A stretch of DNA of 64,000 nt, taken from contig JAKJHU010000023.1 in the NCBI GenBank assembly GCA_022316685.1, forward strand, positions 7,613,192 through 7,677,191. The letters are read 5' to 3'. A program made the translations under genes and the position numbers. A model generated the notes under the pieces. That model was not told the DNA's origin. It worked only from the letters and a program-made list of their open reading frames with translations, and searched no databases. Shown piece after piece: positions 23,001-32,870 of this stretch. The first letter of the stretch is position 1. Every line of letters starts with the position of its first letter. The DNA comes from Progne subis subis (Eukaryota > Chordata > Aves > Passeriformes > Hirundinidae).

Positions 23001-25976
23001 GTAAGTTAATTGGAATGCCTCTGCTTAATCTTATCACACGCGTCTTCTTTTTTTAAAGCAGTACTGAAATATTTAAAATAATTCAACGGTCACCTGGTAA
23101 CTGCCCACTTGAAGCTTAAAATGATAAAGTTTACTAAAGATTACTCTGTGCTTGAAAGGCAAGTAGAAAGTGAATTGCACAGGTAAAATGTCTCAAATAA
23201 CCATACCGTGAAAAAAATCCTTCTTGTGTAAATGCATTTCACAGATTTGGAGAGGCTAGGAAATAAATTTTAGAAGCAAAGACCCTGTCTTTTTGCAACT
23301 TTAAATTGAGATTACATTACAGGAGTCTCTGAGTAGAGTAAATACAACCTCTTTGACACACTGTAATAGTACAAGAATTTAAACTTTCAAATATAATCAG
23401 ATTATTGGTTTTATTTGTGCTATTTATGTAGCACTTTTTATACCAGTATAATTGTATTCATTTTATAGGCTTGTGCCATTCTTACTGTATATTGGTAGAC
23501 TACTATAGCGGAATCAAATATTACAAAAGGAGTCTGTAGGTCAGACTTCAAAGGTTGGAACTGTTCTTTAGTACATAAGGATACTTTAATAATAAAAATG
23601 CTACATTCTAATAGTTTAACAGGTGTTTGAAAGATGAAGTTACACACTTCTGTGATCAAGTTATAAGGGTAATGTTTTGCTATGTAGCTCCCTCTTCTGG
23701 GAGCACTTCCACCAAGGAATATTGCTGGGCCAACATTTCTAAGTTACATGACAAAACTGTTGATGTTGTTCTGTAGAATGAGATGGCTGCTATTAGAAAG
23801 CAGCTGCTTGAGGCTCTAATGCTGATAGCCAGTTAAGCTCCAGATTGAGATGCTCAGATCAATGACTCCAGTTGTGCCTTGCTTGCCTGCACCAGATTTG
23901 GACTCAGCCTGAAATCTCTTTTCAGCCTGAAGGAAACTTGCACCTACTGATAAGTGGGGTTATTATCCATGAAAGATCTGTTTATAGGTACACATTACTC
24001 ACGCCCCACTCTGCTCTGGTGAGACCCCACCTGGAGTGCTACATCCAGCTCTGGGGTCTCCAGCACAGGAGGGACATGGACCTGTTGGAGCAAGTCCAGA
24101 GGAGGTCACTGAGATGAACAGAAGGGTAGAGCACCTCTCCTGTGAGGAAAGGCTGAAAGAATTGGTTTTGTTCAGTTTGGAAGAGGGAAGGTTTTGAGGT
24201 GACCTAATTGTGACCTTCCAGTACCTGAAGTGAACTGACAACAAAGATGGAGAGGGACTATTTACAAGCGCATGGAGTGATAGAGGATGATGGAATGGTT
24301 TCAAACTGAAAGAGAGTAGGTTTAGATTAGATACCAGGAAAAAGAATTCTTTACTGTGAGGGTGGCAAGGCACTGGAATGGGTGCCAAAACAGAGAAGTT
24401 GTGTATGCCCCATCCCTGGAAATGTTTAAGACCAGGCTGGATGGGGCATGGAGCCGCCTGGTCTAGTGAAAGGTGCCCCTTCCCATGGCAGGGAGATTGG
24501 AACTAGGTGGCCTTTAATGTCCCTTCCAACCCAGATACACAAGCTAATTGATAAAATGTCGAAAGAATATTACTCAGGTCATTGAGTCAAGTTTTCAAGG
24601 CACTACAGTGATTCAGCTTTCTTGTGATTATAATGCCATTTTTATTTATATTATGGTCAGACTTGGTTTTTTGTACTTCTTGAATTCAGTATCTTCCCAG
24701 ATCAGGTTCTGTGCTCATTCACAGTTGTATAGTGGGGAAGACTGTTTTTTGCAGAGCTTGGTGGATCATGCTCTTCTCTCCCTCTCATAAGTCTTCCCGA
24801 TTTTAATCTCATCACTAAGTTTTCTGTCAGTTACTTTGTTCAGCTAATGCCACCCTGCCACCCTCTCCAAGTCCTCACTTACAGTGTCTCCTTCCATTTC
24901 CATACCAGTTTATTATCAGTATTTTGCCTTATTTGCCATTCAGCTTCAATATCTCTTTTCCAAAGAGAGTTGGAAGGCTGCCTAGTGCTTTTTCTTCCTC
25001 TTGTCCAAATCAGATTTTCAGACATGCCTAGTAGCTGTCACGTAGTGCACACGTAGCACTGCCAAATAACAGTGCAAAGATTCCCCTCACCACTGTGGTA
25101 GCTGCACCTGAACACTGTTCTCTGTATGCACTGAAGTAGGTGATCATGTATGGTTGGTAAAATTCAGATTTTCTAATTGTCTAATAAGTATAAAATGTTA
25201 TATTACATTATTTACATGTATTACATTATGTAGCACATATGAGTAGAGGCTTGTCTAATAAGTAGAGCACTGGAACACAGTTAAGGTTTTTAGCTAACTG
25301 TATGATTCCAGGCTTATAGGTTAATGGTGTGTTTTTCTGTCAAGTTCCTGGAGGAATAAAGAGCTATTGGTAGTTACAGGGATTTGTGGAAGCTTTGATT
25401 AACAGAGAACAGTACACTACATTTGTTTATTATTAATATATTCTCATTTTGAAGCCATGGGATTTTTTTTCTATATATATCAAACCAACAAGCGAGCCTT
25501 ATGTATATTTTTCTATTTTCATAATGCTAGGGGGGACATGTAATATGTTTTTTAATTTTTGAAAAATTTGGAAGATTCCTTCAATAGATGGTGGTAAATT
25601 TTAAATGTAATTTACAGAAAAATACAACTTGGATTCTTTGCCATGTAGTTTTGTGCTCTGTGGGAGGCATCCATGGATGTAGATATATTCTCACAAACAT
25701 CTGAGAGAAACACTGAGCATCTATGCTTGGTTTAATTCTCTGCTAGGTCTGAGATCTTGGAAAGGCTGTTGCTGAATCACAACTAGACCCCCTGTGATGT
25801 ACACATACAAAGATGAGGACTAACTGTTATATTTATCATCTTTTTGCCAAGACTGTCCATGTTTGACTGTTGGAATTTCAAAATTACTGAAGAGCGGCTA
25901 AATACTTAGCATTGGTTATAGGTTCAATTTTCATAAAGCTTTCTGCAGACATTAAATGTTATTCTTTTTGTTGCAG
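23001..25976 (+). other. SH3KBP1: SH3KBP1 intron with a CR1 copy
   Basis: A 2.98-kb intron. A CR1 LINE fragment in sense orientation occupies about 24,000-24,540. The rest is AT-rich with nothing recognised. The acceptor is 'ttgttgcag' after a T-rich tract. Confidence 0.8.
24000..24540 (+). repeat. CR1 LINE fragment, ORF2 end plus 3' UTR
   Basis: The + strand translates near its start to ALVRPHLECYIQLWGLQHRR, typical of the end of CR1 ORF2 (after the reverse transcriptase). Then follow LEQVQRR and, after frame breaks, the '(r)leglsyeerl'-type region, then 'ttagattagataccaggaaa' and 'ccccatccctggaaatgttt', ending 'cccttccaaccc'. It is about 540 bp, 5'-truncated and with frame breaks, so not coding. 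Confidence 0.93.
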
Positions 25977-26248
25977 GTGTCTGATAACAAAACTTCCTTG
26001 CCTCCAAAGCCAGGAGGTCTGGCTAGTGGCAGTAATGTACAACCGTCACTGTCCCCTTCACCGTCACCTGGATTTCACTCAATTGCTATGGGAACAACAG
26101 GCCACAGGTCAAATTCCCCATCCCTGTTTGGTACTGAAGGAAAGCCAAAGACTGAGCACTTGAGCCAAGGTCAGACTGCCCTGGAAGAGCTGAGAACACA
26201 AATTAGGGAGCTAAGAACCATCATTGAAACAATGAAAGACCAGCAAAA
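25977..26248 (+). CDS. SH3KBP1: SH3KBP1 coding exon (linker and first part of coiled coil)
   Basis: A 272-bp exon, the largest here, with acceptor 'ttgcag' and donor GTAAGT. It reads [20 protein letters not shown], a Ser/Pro stretch ([15 protein letters not shown]), [17 protein letters not shown], then the coiled-coil start [20 protein letters not shown] and DQQ, plus two bases of a Lys codon. [13 protein letters not shown] is invariant with human, while the low-complexity middle differs in composition and length. The heptad pattern (L, I, L, I, M) supports the C-terminal coiled coil that trimerises CIN85 and contributes to membrane recruitment. Confidence 0.97.
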
Positions 26249-27647
26249 GTAAGTACTGCAAATCACAGCTGCAGGTGGAATGGATCCATTCGTGGGTAGC
26301 GTTGGCAGCTTCTGATGGAGTTTGCCTTCACGGATGTTACTCGGCACAGCTGGCCTCTGTTTGTGAGTGATTTTCATGTGACAGAACGTATTCAGGGATG
26401 AGAATCTCCGCAAAAAAGACCTGCACTGTCCACCAGCATTTTTTTCCTGTGTTATGACACAAGTAGATGTTTATGGGGTGTTAAAAAAGTTAAGTTGCAA
26501 GCTATGGGCTGTGAATGTTGTTTTATTTGTCAGACACTATCTAGGAACTCACGTGCATTGATCATAATAAAAGGGGTGCATTTGTTATAGCTGTAGTACA
26601 AATTGCTTCAAGCTCCTGAAGTTATTAAATTAATTTGTTATTTGACTGTAAGCACATTTTCCCAGGAAGTTCATGTTACAAAAGTAGTAATTGAATTGTG
26701 ACTAGGTCTTCTGAAGGCCTTTGTGTTTATGGCCCTGAATCTTACTATTTGAGTTTTGGGCATCTTTGTTTTCTTTAAATTGCTCATTTCTTAGGAAAAA
26801 CCGGGGCTGGCATGTAACTTTTGATGTCCTGAGAATATTTAATGCTTTGGAAGCTAAACCTTCACTTACGTTGTCAGTTGTGTGTAGCCCAGGCAGGAAA
26901 AAGAAAAGGGCAAGCAGCGTGCAGAGACTGTGGCGGAACAGAGGTGTGCGGAGTTTGGGAGAAGATGCGGGAGGGCATGGTTCAAGCTGGATGTAGCCAG
27001 CAAGCCCCACGGCCTCGCCTCTTAGGCTGACCCTGCTCCTCTGCTCTCCCCGGCCCTTCTTGCAGGGGCAGCTTCCACCTACTGGTATCTGTCCTAAGGT
27101 GAGATCGCTCAGTGGGAACATGAGAACGTGTCTGCTCCTTATAGCTATGTTCCCTTACCCCCCAAAGAAGAATGACAGAAAATCCGTATTTGGGATCTTT
27201 AAGTCTTATAAATGAAGTTGAAGGTTACATTGTATTGCTGGCATAAGCAACTTCTAAGTGGCTTAAGCTACAGTGACAGGATGGGCAGGATTTGTGTTAC
27301 CCGTTCCTATAACCCACCGACAGTCAATACATCTGCATTTTGTGTGGAAAAAGGCAACCGGTGCTGGTAGAGTGTTGATACAGGCCAGAGCAAAGCCTGT
27401 GGATGCAGGGCTGGTAGGAGGCATTAGTCATTAGCCATGTGGGATGGGGCGGGCTTCTGTCCCGTAGTGAGCTTTACTTCTCTCTTCTGTAGCCTAGAGT
27501 ATGCAAGAGTATGCTGACTTCAATTAGATGTTCAGAGGAAAAAATATAACTAGTGAAGTGGGGTAAATATGTCTCCAAGAGATAATATTTTGTATTTTAC
27601 TAATGTGGTCATTTCCATCCCAAGCTTCTTTTGCATTCTTTTAACAG
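26249..27647 (+). other. SH3KBP1: SH3KBP1 intron
   Basis: A 1.4-kb intron from GTAAGT to 'ttttaacag'. A moderately GC-rich stretch lies at about 26,880-27,070, but I recognise no repeat or exon in it. Confidence 0.8.
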
Positions 27648-27711
27648 AAAAGAGATTAAACAGTTGCTCTCTGAGTTGGATGAAGAGAAGAAGATCCGTC
27701 TACGATTGCAG
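27648..27711 (+). CDS. SH3KBP1: SH3KBP1 coding exon (coiled coil)
   Basis: A 64-bp exon with acceptor 'tttaacag' and donor GTACTT. It completes a Lys codon, then reads KEIKQLLSELDEEKKIRLRL and Q, continuing the heptads of the trimeric coiled coil with no proline or break. The only difference from human at the start is Lys for Arg. It ends in phase 0 and joins the final exon. Confidence 0.96.
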
Positions 27712-29464
27712 GTACTTGAGTTATTTTTAATGTTGGGGATGTGTTGGCAAGTTTGATTTAGCCTGACATGGGACATAAAGCTCTGCTAAGATACTTGGAT
27801 TCCAGTGAATCAAAAGCTACCAATATTTCTGAAAGGAAAATACCTCTTCCCTGCATAGCATTGCAAGTTTGCGTCATATATATTGCAATATTGGGTTTTT
27901 ACTGAAAAGACTGATAGTTATCCAAAAATTTATCAGCACAAGTAGACAAAATTTTAAAAATTAAACACAATACAAGATTCAAACTATGATTTTTTTATCT
28001 CAGTTTTAATTGTTCGATTTTGTCATAAACAAAATCACACCTTTTTAAGTTACTTTCTGCCAAAAGTAAGTAGTTTTCTACTTACTTTCTACTTTATATT
28101 TTGTAGTAGGCTTGTTTCAGTGTTAATATGCTTGAAGTATTATTTCATATAGCAAGATTTTAATGTCTGCTTTACAGACTGACTCAGGTTGTCTTTACTA
28201 AAGCACCCTGAGCAATATATAAGAAGGGGCTCTGATTAAGAACCCACTTACTGCTACCATAGTTTTTTACAGTACCTTAGCTCTAGATGTTGTGCTGGCT
28301 TAGTCATTTGCCAGGTATCCTGCTGCCCAGCTTGTGGGATTCATGGAGCTTGGCCTTTGCTGAAATCATTACCAATGCTACTTTGCTGTGGAATGACATT
28401 GAAACTGCTTTTTGGGGGTTTTGGAGAGTGATTTAAACAGTGCCATTAACAACGTGCTTTCACTTGGTCAGGCTGATACACTAAAGGGTCATCATAGGCT
28501 GCTTGCAACCACAATTATTCTATTCTAATCTATGCTATGCTCTTCTATTCCATGTACTTGCTAAGTGGTTTGGTGTTGATTATATTTTTATGGTATAGGG
28601 CAACTGTACTTTGAACTAGGGATAGAAAGTCAATTTGTAATTTCACTGGACTGTCCTCTCTGTAAAGCACTTGGGAACATGGCAAAGTGTGGCAGAACTG
28701 GGGATCCTCAATGTCTGTGCTCCAGGGCTGCCTAAAGGATTTTATGTGTCCAACCAGATAGCAACATGGCTTCTAATAATACACAATTCTTGTTCAGCTA
28801 AAATGGAATTTTATTCAGATAAAACCCAGTGAACACTTCTAATAGCCATTTTTTATTTAGTCTAACAGGCCAGACTGTTTAGAGTTATCCAGAGATAACT
28901 TTACATCTCTATGCTGAGACCTGCACTGATGGATTTAAAATTATGATCTTACACCTGAAGGCTTTTACTCCAGTTCAAATGTTGCTTATACTGGTAAACG
29001 TTCAGATGCTAGCCAAGATGGCATTTGTAGCTTTACATGAAGATGAGAGCTAACAAAAAAAAAGTAGCATTAGTTTCAGAGTTCTCTGATAGACATGAAG
29101 TAGCACAGCTCTCAGTCCACAAATTAAAGAAGACTGCCTTGATGATGGTGCAGTTGAACACAGGTTGTAATGCCGGGCAGTAAGCTGTGTGGCCTGGAAA
29201 GTTGTAATTTAAAGAGATTGAAAGGTCTTGAAGTAAATTCAGTGACTATACTTTTCATGGTCTGAGGGCAGAAGCTGCGCACGGTCATCTTACACAGTTG
29301 AGAAGCACTTCAGTTTGTGAAATCTGTGGAAATAAGAGTGGTATAAAACCTGTAGCTGACACTTTTGGACAAGAGGGAACGTGCTTTTCAAGTGGCACCA
29401 ACTGTGCTTCAGTTTGCTAAAGCATCTAATTTAATCAAGTACTTTTTCTTCTGTTTGTTTTTAG
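27712..29464 (+). other. SH3KBP1: SH3KBP1 last intron
   Basis: A 1.75-kb intron with acceptor 'tgtttttag'. A degenerate TTCTA/CTATG simple-repeat tract lies at about 28,515-28,551 and may be the tail of an old retroposon. No other element was recognised. Confidence 0.8.
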
Positions 29465-29506
29465 ATGGAAGTTAATGACATAAAGAAAGCTCTTCAATCA
29501 AAGTGA
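29465..29506 (+). CDS. SH3KBP1: SH3KBP1 terminal coding exon with stop codon
   Basis: The terminal coding segment MEVNDIKKALQSK followed by TGA (29504-29506), identical in sequence to the human C terminus as I recall it. It closes the coiled coil. The acceptor 'tttttag' ends at 29464 and the exon continues as 3' UTR. The intact stop and conserved tail show that the gene is not a pseudogene in this part. Confidence 0.98.
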   Translation: MEVNDIKKALQSK

Positions 29507-29825
29507 ATACTTGATAGGTGGAATGTTGCGTTTTTCTTCATGACTGAGACTCAAATTTATGCCCCAGCCAAAATAACTTTGTGCCAAATGATTTAAGAAT
29601 TGCCTCAACATCCCTTTATTTGAAGGATTAGCACAACAGTTTTTGATAGCACAACAAAAATACCAACGAGAACAAAATTTCTACCCAAAGCCGTGCTGTG
29701 CGGCCCCAGTTGTGACTGAAATTGATCTTCTTGTGCTAAAGGCTCTCTACTTCAAGATCCTAGGTGAAATGAAAACTCAGGCAGTTTAGTCCATAGTGGT
29801 ACTATTTTGATGATATTTTTCCATA

Positions 29826-29831
29826 AATAAA
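29826..29831 (+). terminator. SH3KBP1: Proximal poly(A) signal AATAAA
   Basis: A canonical hexamer about 320 bases after the SH3KBP1 stop, followed by T-rich sequence including 'ttatctg' and 'ttgacttttggtttttaatt'. It would give a short 3' UTR form. Confidence 0.55.
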
Positions 29832-30473
29832 GTGTATTTCAGATTATCTGTTTACAAGCTTTATGATTTTGACTTTTGGTTTTTAATTGTCTTTTGTCAC
29901 AGATTTTAAAATGTTTGTACTTCATATAGCCAGGAATGAATGTTAATGTTGGGGCTGGAGGGATTATTTTTGCTTTGAGATTGAACAGCCTACTTTTCGT
30001 TACGGTTTTAAGTTCTGTTAAATATGCAATTTCATGTCCCCGAATCCCCGACAACTTAAAACATACATTGTGTACAGTAACGTATTTACAAGAAGGAAAC
30101 AAACCAACAGAAGTCTGGTCTTTGCAATGATTTGTGCCTTTCTTTGCCACACACTGACTGGAGCTGGTTGAGGCCAGGTCTCCCCATGTAGCTGCCACGC
30201 CGACTCCTGTCCGCAGTGTCCGGCGGAGGTCCCCTTGCCAGCGCTCGGCTGCTCGGTCAGGAGAGCGCGGTTGTGCCAGGTGGCAGGACAGAAGGGCACA
30301 GCTGAGAGCAGCTTTGTCGAGAGCAGCTGTGGCTTTTCAGCTTTCCTGGTTTGGATTGGCCTCTCCCTCAACCTGAATGTTCATCTCCGCTTGATTTTCA
30401 TTAGATGATTTAAACACCCACCTCTGTCCCCAATTTTGCACAGAGTGAACAGAATATGCATTATTAAAGCAAA

Positions 30474-30507
30474 AATAAATAAAAGTAATCTATAAAACAT
30501 GAATAAA
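30474..30507 (+). terminator. SH3KBP1: Distal cluster of three AATAAA poly(A) signals
   Basis: AATAAA hexamers at 30474, 30478 and 30502, followed 25-60 bases later by a T/GT-rich downstream region ('gttctctgt', 'gttgacgtgtgtttgc'). This is the most likely main 3' end of SH3KBP1. Confidence 0.65.
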
Positions 30508-30839
30508 AAGTTGTATTATTTCATGCACAAGGTTCTCTGTCGCGTGAAGTGTTTCATTTGCTGTTGACGTGTGTTTGCTATACAATATTTTACACTTCAT
30601 AGTCCTGCTTTTGCAGCAGGACTTCATTCTCAACATGTTGTTGAACCTCATGCTTACTTCAGTTTCTCTGCTTTCATTTTTTCAAAATTTCACATTTTCC
30701 TAGTTGTGTAACTAACCACAGAGTATCTCATATTTTGTCAGCAATCTCTGTTAAGTTTATAAAGTGTTTAAATAACAGATACTTTTGCATAGCATGGAGT
30801 GAGTGGGTAAGTGATGTTGGTGATACTTCCAAGTAACAA

Positions 30840-30858
30840 CCCCCCCCCCCCACACACA
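30840..30858 (+). repeat. Poly-C run followed by short (CA)n
   Basis: Twelve C followed by a few AC units, a simple repeat just downstream of the SH3KBP1 3' UTR. Confidence 0.9.
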
Positions 30859-32564
30859 AAGGATCTACTTACCATCCCATCAAATGCTAGAGCTGGCTCC
30901 AGCAGCACACCCTGTATCAGCATGAACCACCCTGCCTGCCAGGAGCTGAGTGAGATGTATGCAGTTGGCTGGTCACAATTCACGTGTGGCTGGCAGAGTT
31001 CCCATAAATTTTTTGATATGCAGAAATACATAAAATACCCACTCCACCATGCCTGAATCTGGCTTTATGGGTCTCAACTGGCAGTACAGAAACTGACTGT
31101 TGGGATGATTTTTTCTTCCACAGCATCTGCTTTTATTGTAACAGTGATGTCTGAGATTTAAAGATTGGGTAGTGAAACTTGAGAAGTTTTTTAAAGTCAC
31201 AATACATTGCTCAATGTACTCAAACAGAAACACTAATATAATATTTTATCACTGAAATGCTCTTACGTAACACTTCTAAATATCTACATCAAAATATTTT
31301 TGCACAAAGAATGAGAGTCCTGCCATAGATTTCCAGCAATAAGGATTTCTACATTACTTCCATGATTTTTGTAAAGTTAGTAGCAGAGTTAGGAGTACAG
31401 AAGGAAATTAAGGAATAAGAATTCTGTTTGGATTTGTAGTTATACATTTGCCATATTTATCCAGAAATTAACTGCTCTGGATTCCAATTTCCCTGGAAAG
31501 AGATACACTTCTGTAGCTGTGGTAAATAAACTATTGATTCCTGAGCTGTGCCTCAGAAATATATCGGACATCTCAGAAGTGCTCCATCTTTTGAAAATGA
31601 AAGTATGAATTTGGAGCTAGATTCCAAAAGAAAGAAAAAAACACTTTTTTTTTTCCCCCTCCTATTGAGATGATAACTTGTCATTTTATAAATCTAAGTT
31701 AGAAGTCCAATAAGCCATGCTTTGTAGAAGATGGTTAAATAAGTTTTTGTGAAAATGCTTTGCTTTGCAAGTTGTTTTTTCTGGGAGACGACACTGTAGA
31801 AATATGCTCTCTTTTTGCTGCACTTCATTTTAATAATACAAAGTATTTCACATAAGACATGGATTTTCCCTTTCTAAAGAATATCAAATATACATTAAAT
31901 GTGGATATAAACTGCTGCTTTTAAAAGTGTCTGGCTTTATATTTAATGTAAATCAGAAAATACTGGTTAGGTACAAAGTGATTTTGTTGTGAAAATGATA
32001 AATATTTTTTGTTTGAAGAGTTGTGTAAAATAATTTTTCATTAATATGCACATACCAGCCCTGTAGCAGACTTCTGTTTATGTGTAGAAGTCAGGTGTGA
32101 AATATCGGGCTTACACCATCAAGAATATCCAAATTCTTGATTCAGTAAATTTTTGTTTATTAAGAAAACAGTTTAGGGTTCTCTTTTTGTTCTTTCAATT
32201 CTAAAAGAAGCAAGTATTTCTTAATGTGAGATCATAGCACTTAGGACTTTAAAAGTTTTATGTGGAAGTAGGATGGCAAATACTTAAAAATGTATTTTAA
32301 ATTTCATCTGTGATTTTCTTATTAATTTATTTGTGAATAAGCAAAAGCTTCAGATGAATTTTTTGTTATGCTGACAGCCTCAAAGGACCGAACACAACTC
32401 TGTGCAGTAATTTTTATGTGCTAATTTGCGTATGAAATACCCATGAGCGTCACGCTCTTGTGACAGCCCGGACTGAAATGTGCAAATATGAAACAAGCTG
32501 AGACAGCGCCATAAAACACCCTCAGAAGCTGGAGCTCTGCTGAAGTTAGAGAATCCTTTCCCTC

Positions 32565-32870
32565 CGCTCAGGCCGGGCTGTCCCGGCTGTCCCGGCACCG
32601 CCGTGCGTGGAGCCCGCGGCCCAGCTCCGGCTGCGCTGCTGCGGGCACGGCGCGGCGTGCCTGAAGTGCCCGTGCTCTCCGTGCCTGTGTGCCCCCTCAC
32701 AACTGTGCGGGCACTTTCAGCCGCTCTCTGGGGCGTTTATGCTCCAGGGGACTGCCTTGGGAGCAGGGGCTGCGGCTGGAGCTTCTGCGGTTCACGGGTC
32801 CCACAAACACCGAGCACCACAGGCCAAGGAGAGGCCATGGCTGCGTGGGGGTGGTGGGCAGTGCTCCTGC
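32565..32870. other. Intergenic CpG-rich islet
   Basis: A sharply GC-rich patch in AT-rich surroundings, with many CpG dinucleotides concentrated at about 32,565-32,690. No protein family is recognisable in the frames that cross it. It could be an orphan CpG island (promoter of a non-coding RNA or distal promoter of MAP3K15), a decayed GC-rich repeat, or a local conversion hotspot. Its length is near or below the usual CpG-island threshold. Confidence 0.45.

Larger units (their letters stand above)
1..30525 (+). other. SH3KBP1: SH3KBP1 (CIN85/Ruk) locus, 3' half
   Basis: This entry gives the extent of the partial gene. Eight coding exons with GT-AG borders and compatible phases translate into the C-terminal ~313 residues of SH3KBP1 (human protein about 665 residues). 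The family is an adaptor with three N-terminal SH3 domains, a proline-rich linker and a C-terminal coiled coil; it links CBL, endophilins and actin capping protein during receptor endocytosis, and BLNK in B cells. The exons for the SH3 domains and the start of the linker lie before position 1. The 3' end is set from the last cluster of AATAAA signals (to 30507) and is approximate. The largest intron here, 9737-21457, is about 11.7 kb. The identity is very secure; the UTR end is not. Confidence 0.95.
29507..30525 (+). other. SH3KBP1: SH3KBP1 3' UTR
   Basis: The sequence after the stop to shortly past the last AATAAA of a cluster at 30474-30507. It has no splice-site evidence and no repeats. 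A patch at about 30,170-30,290 is GC-rich. The end is inferred from poly(A) signals and could instead lie near 29,850. Confidence 0.6.

Noticed and set aside
23872..24117. 81-codon + strand frame ending in LVRPHLECYIQLWG
   Set aside because: Its second half is the end of CR1 ORF2; the first half is unrelated intron sequence.
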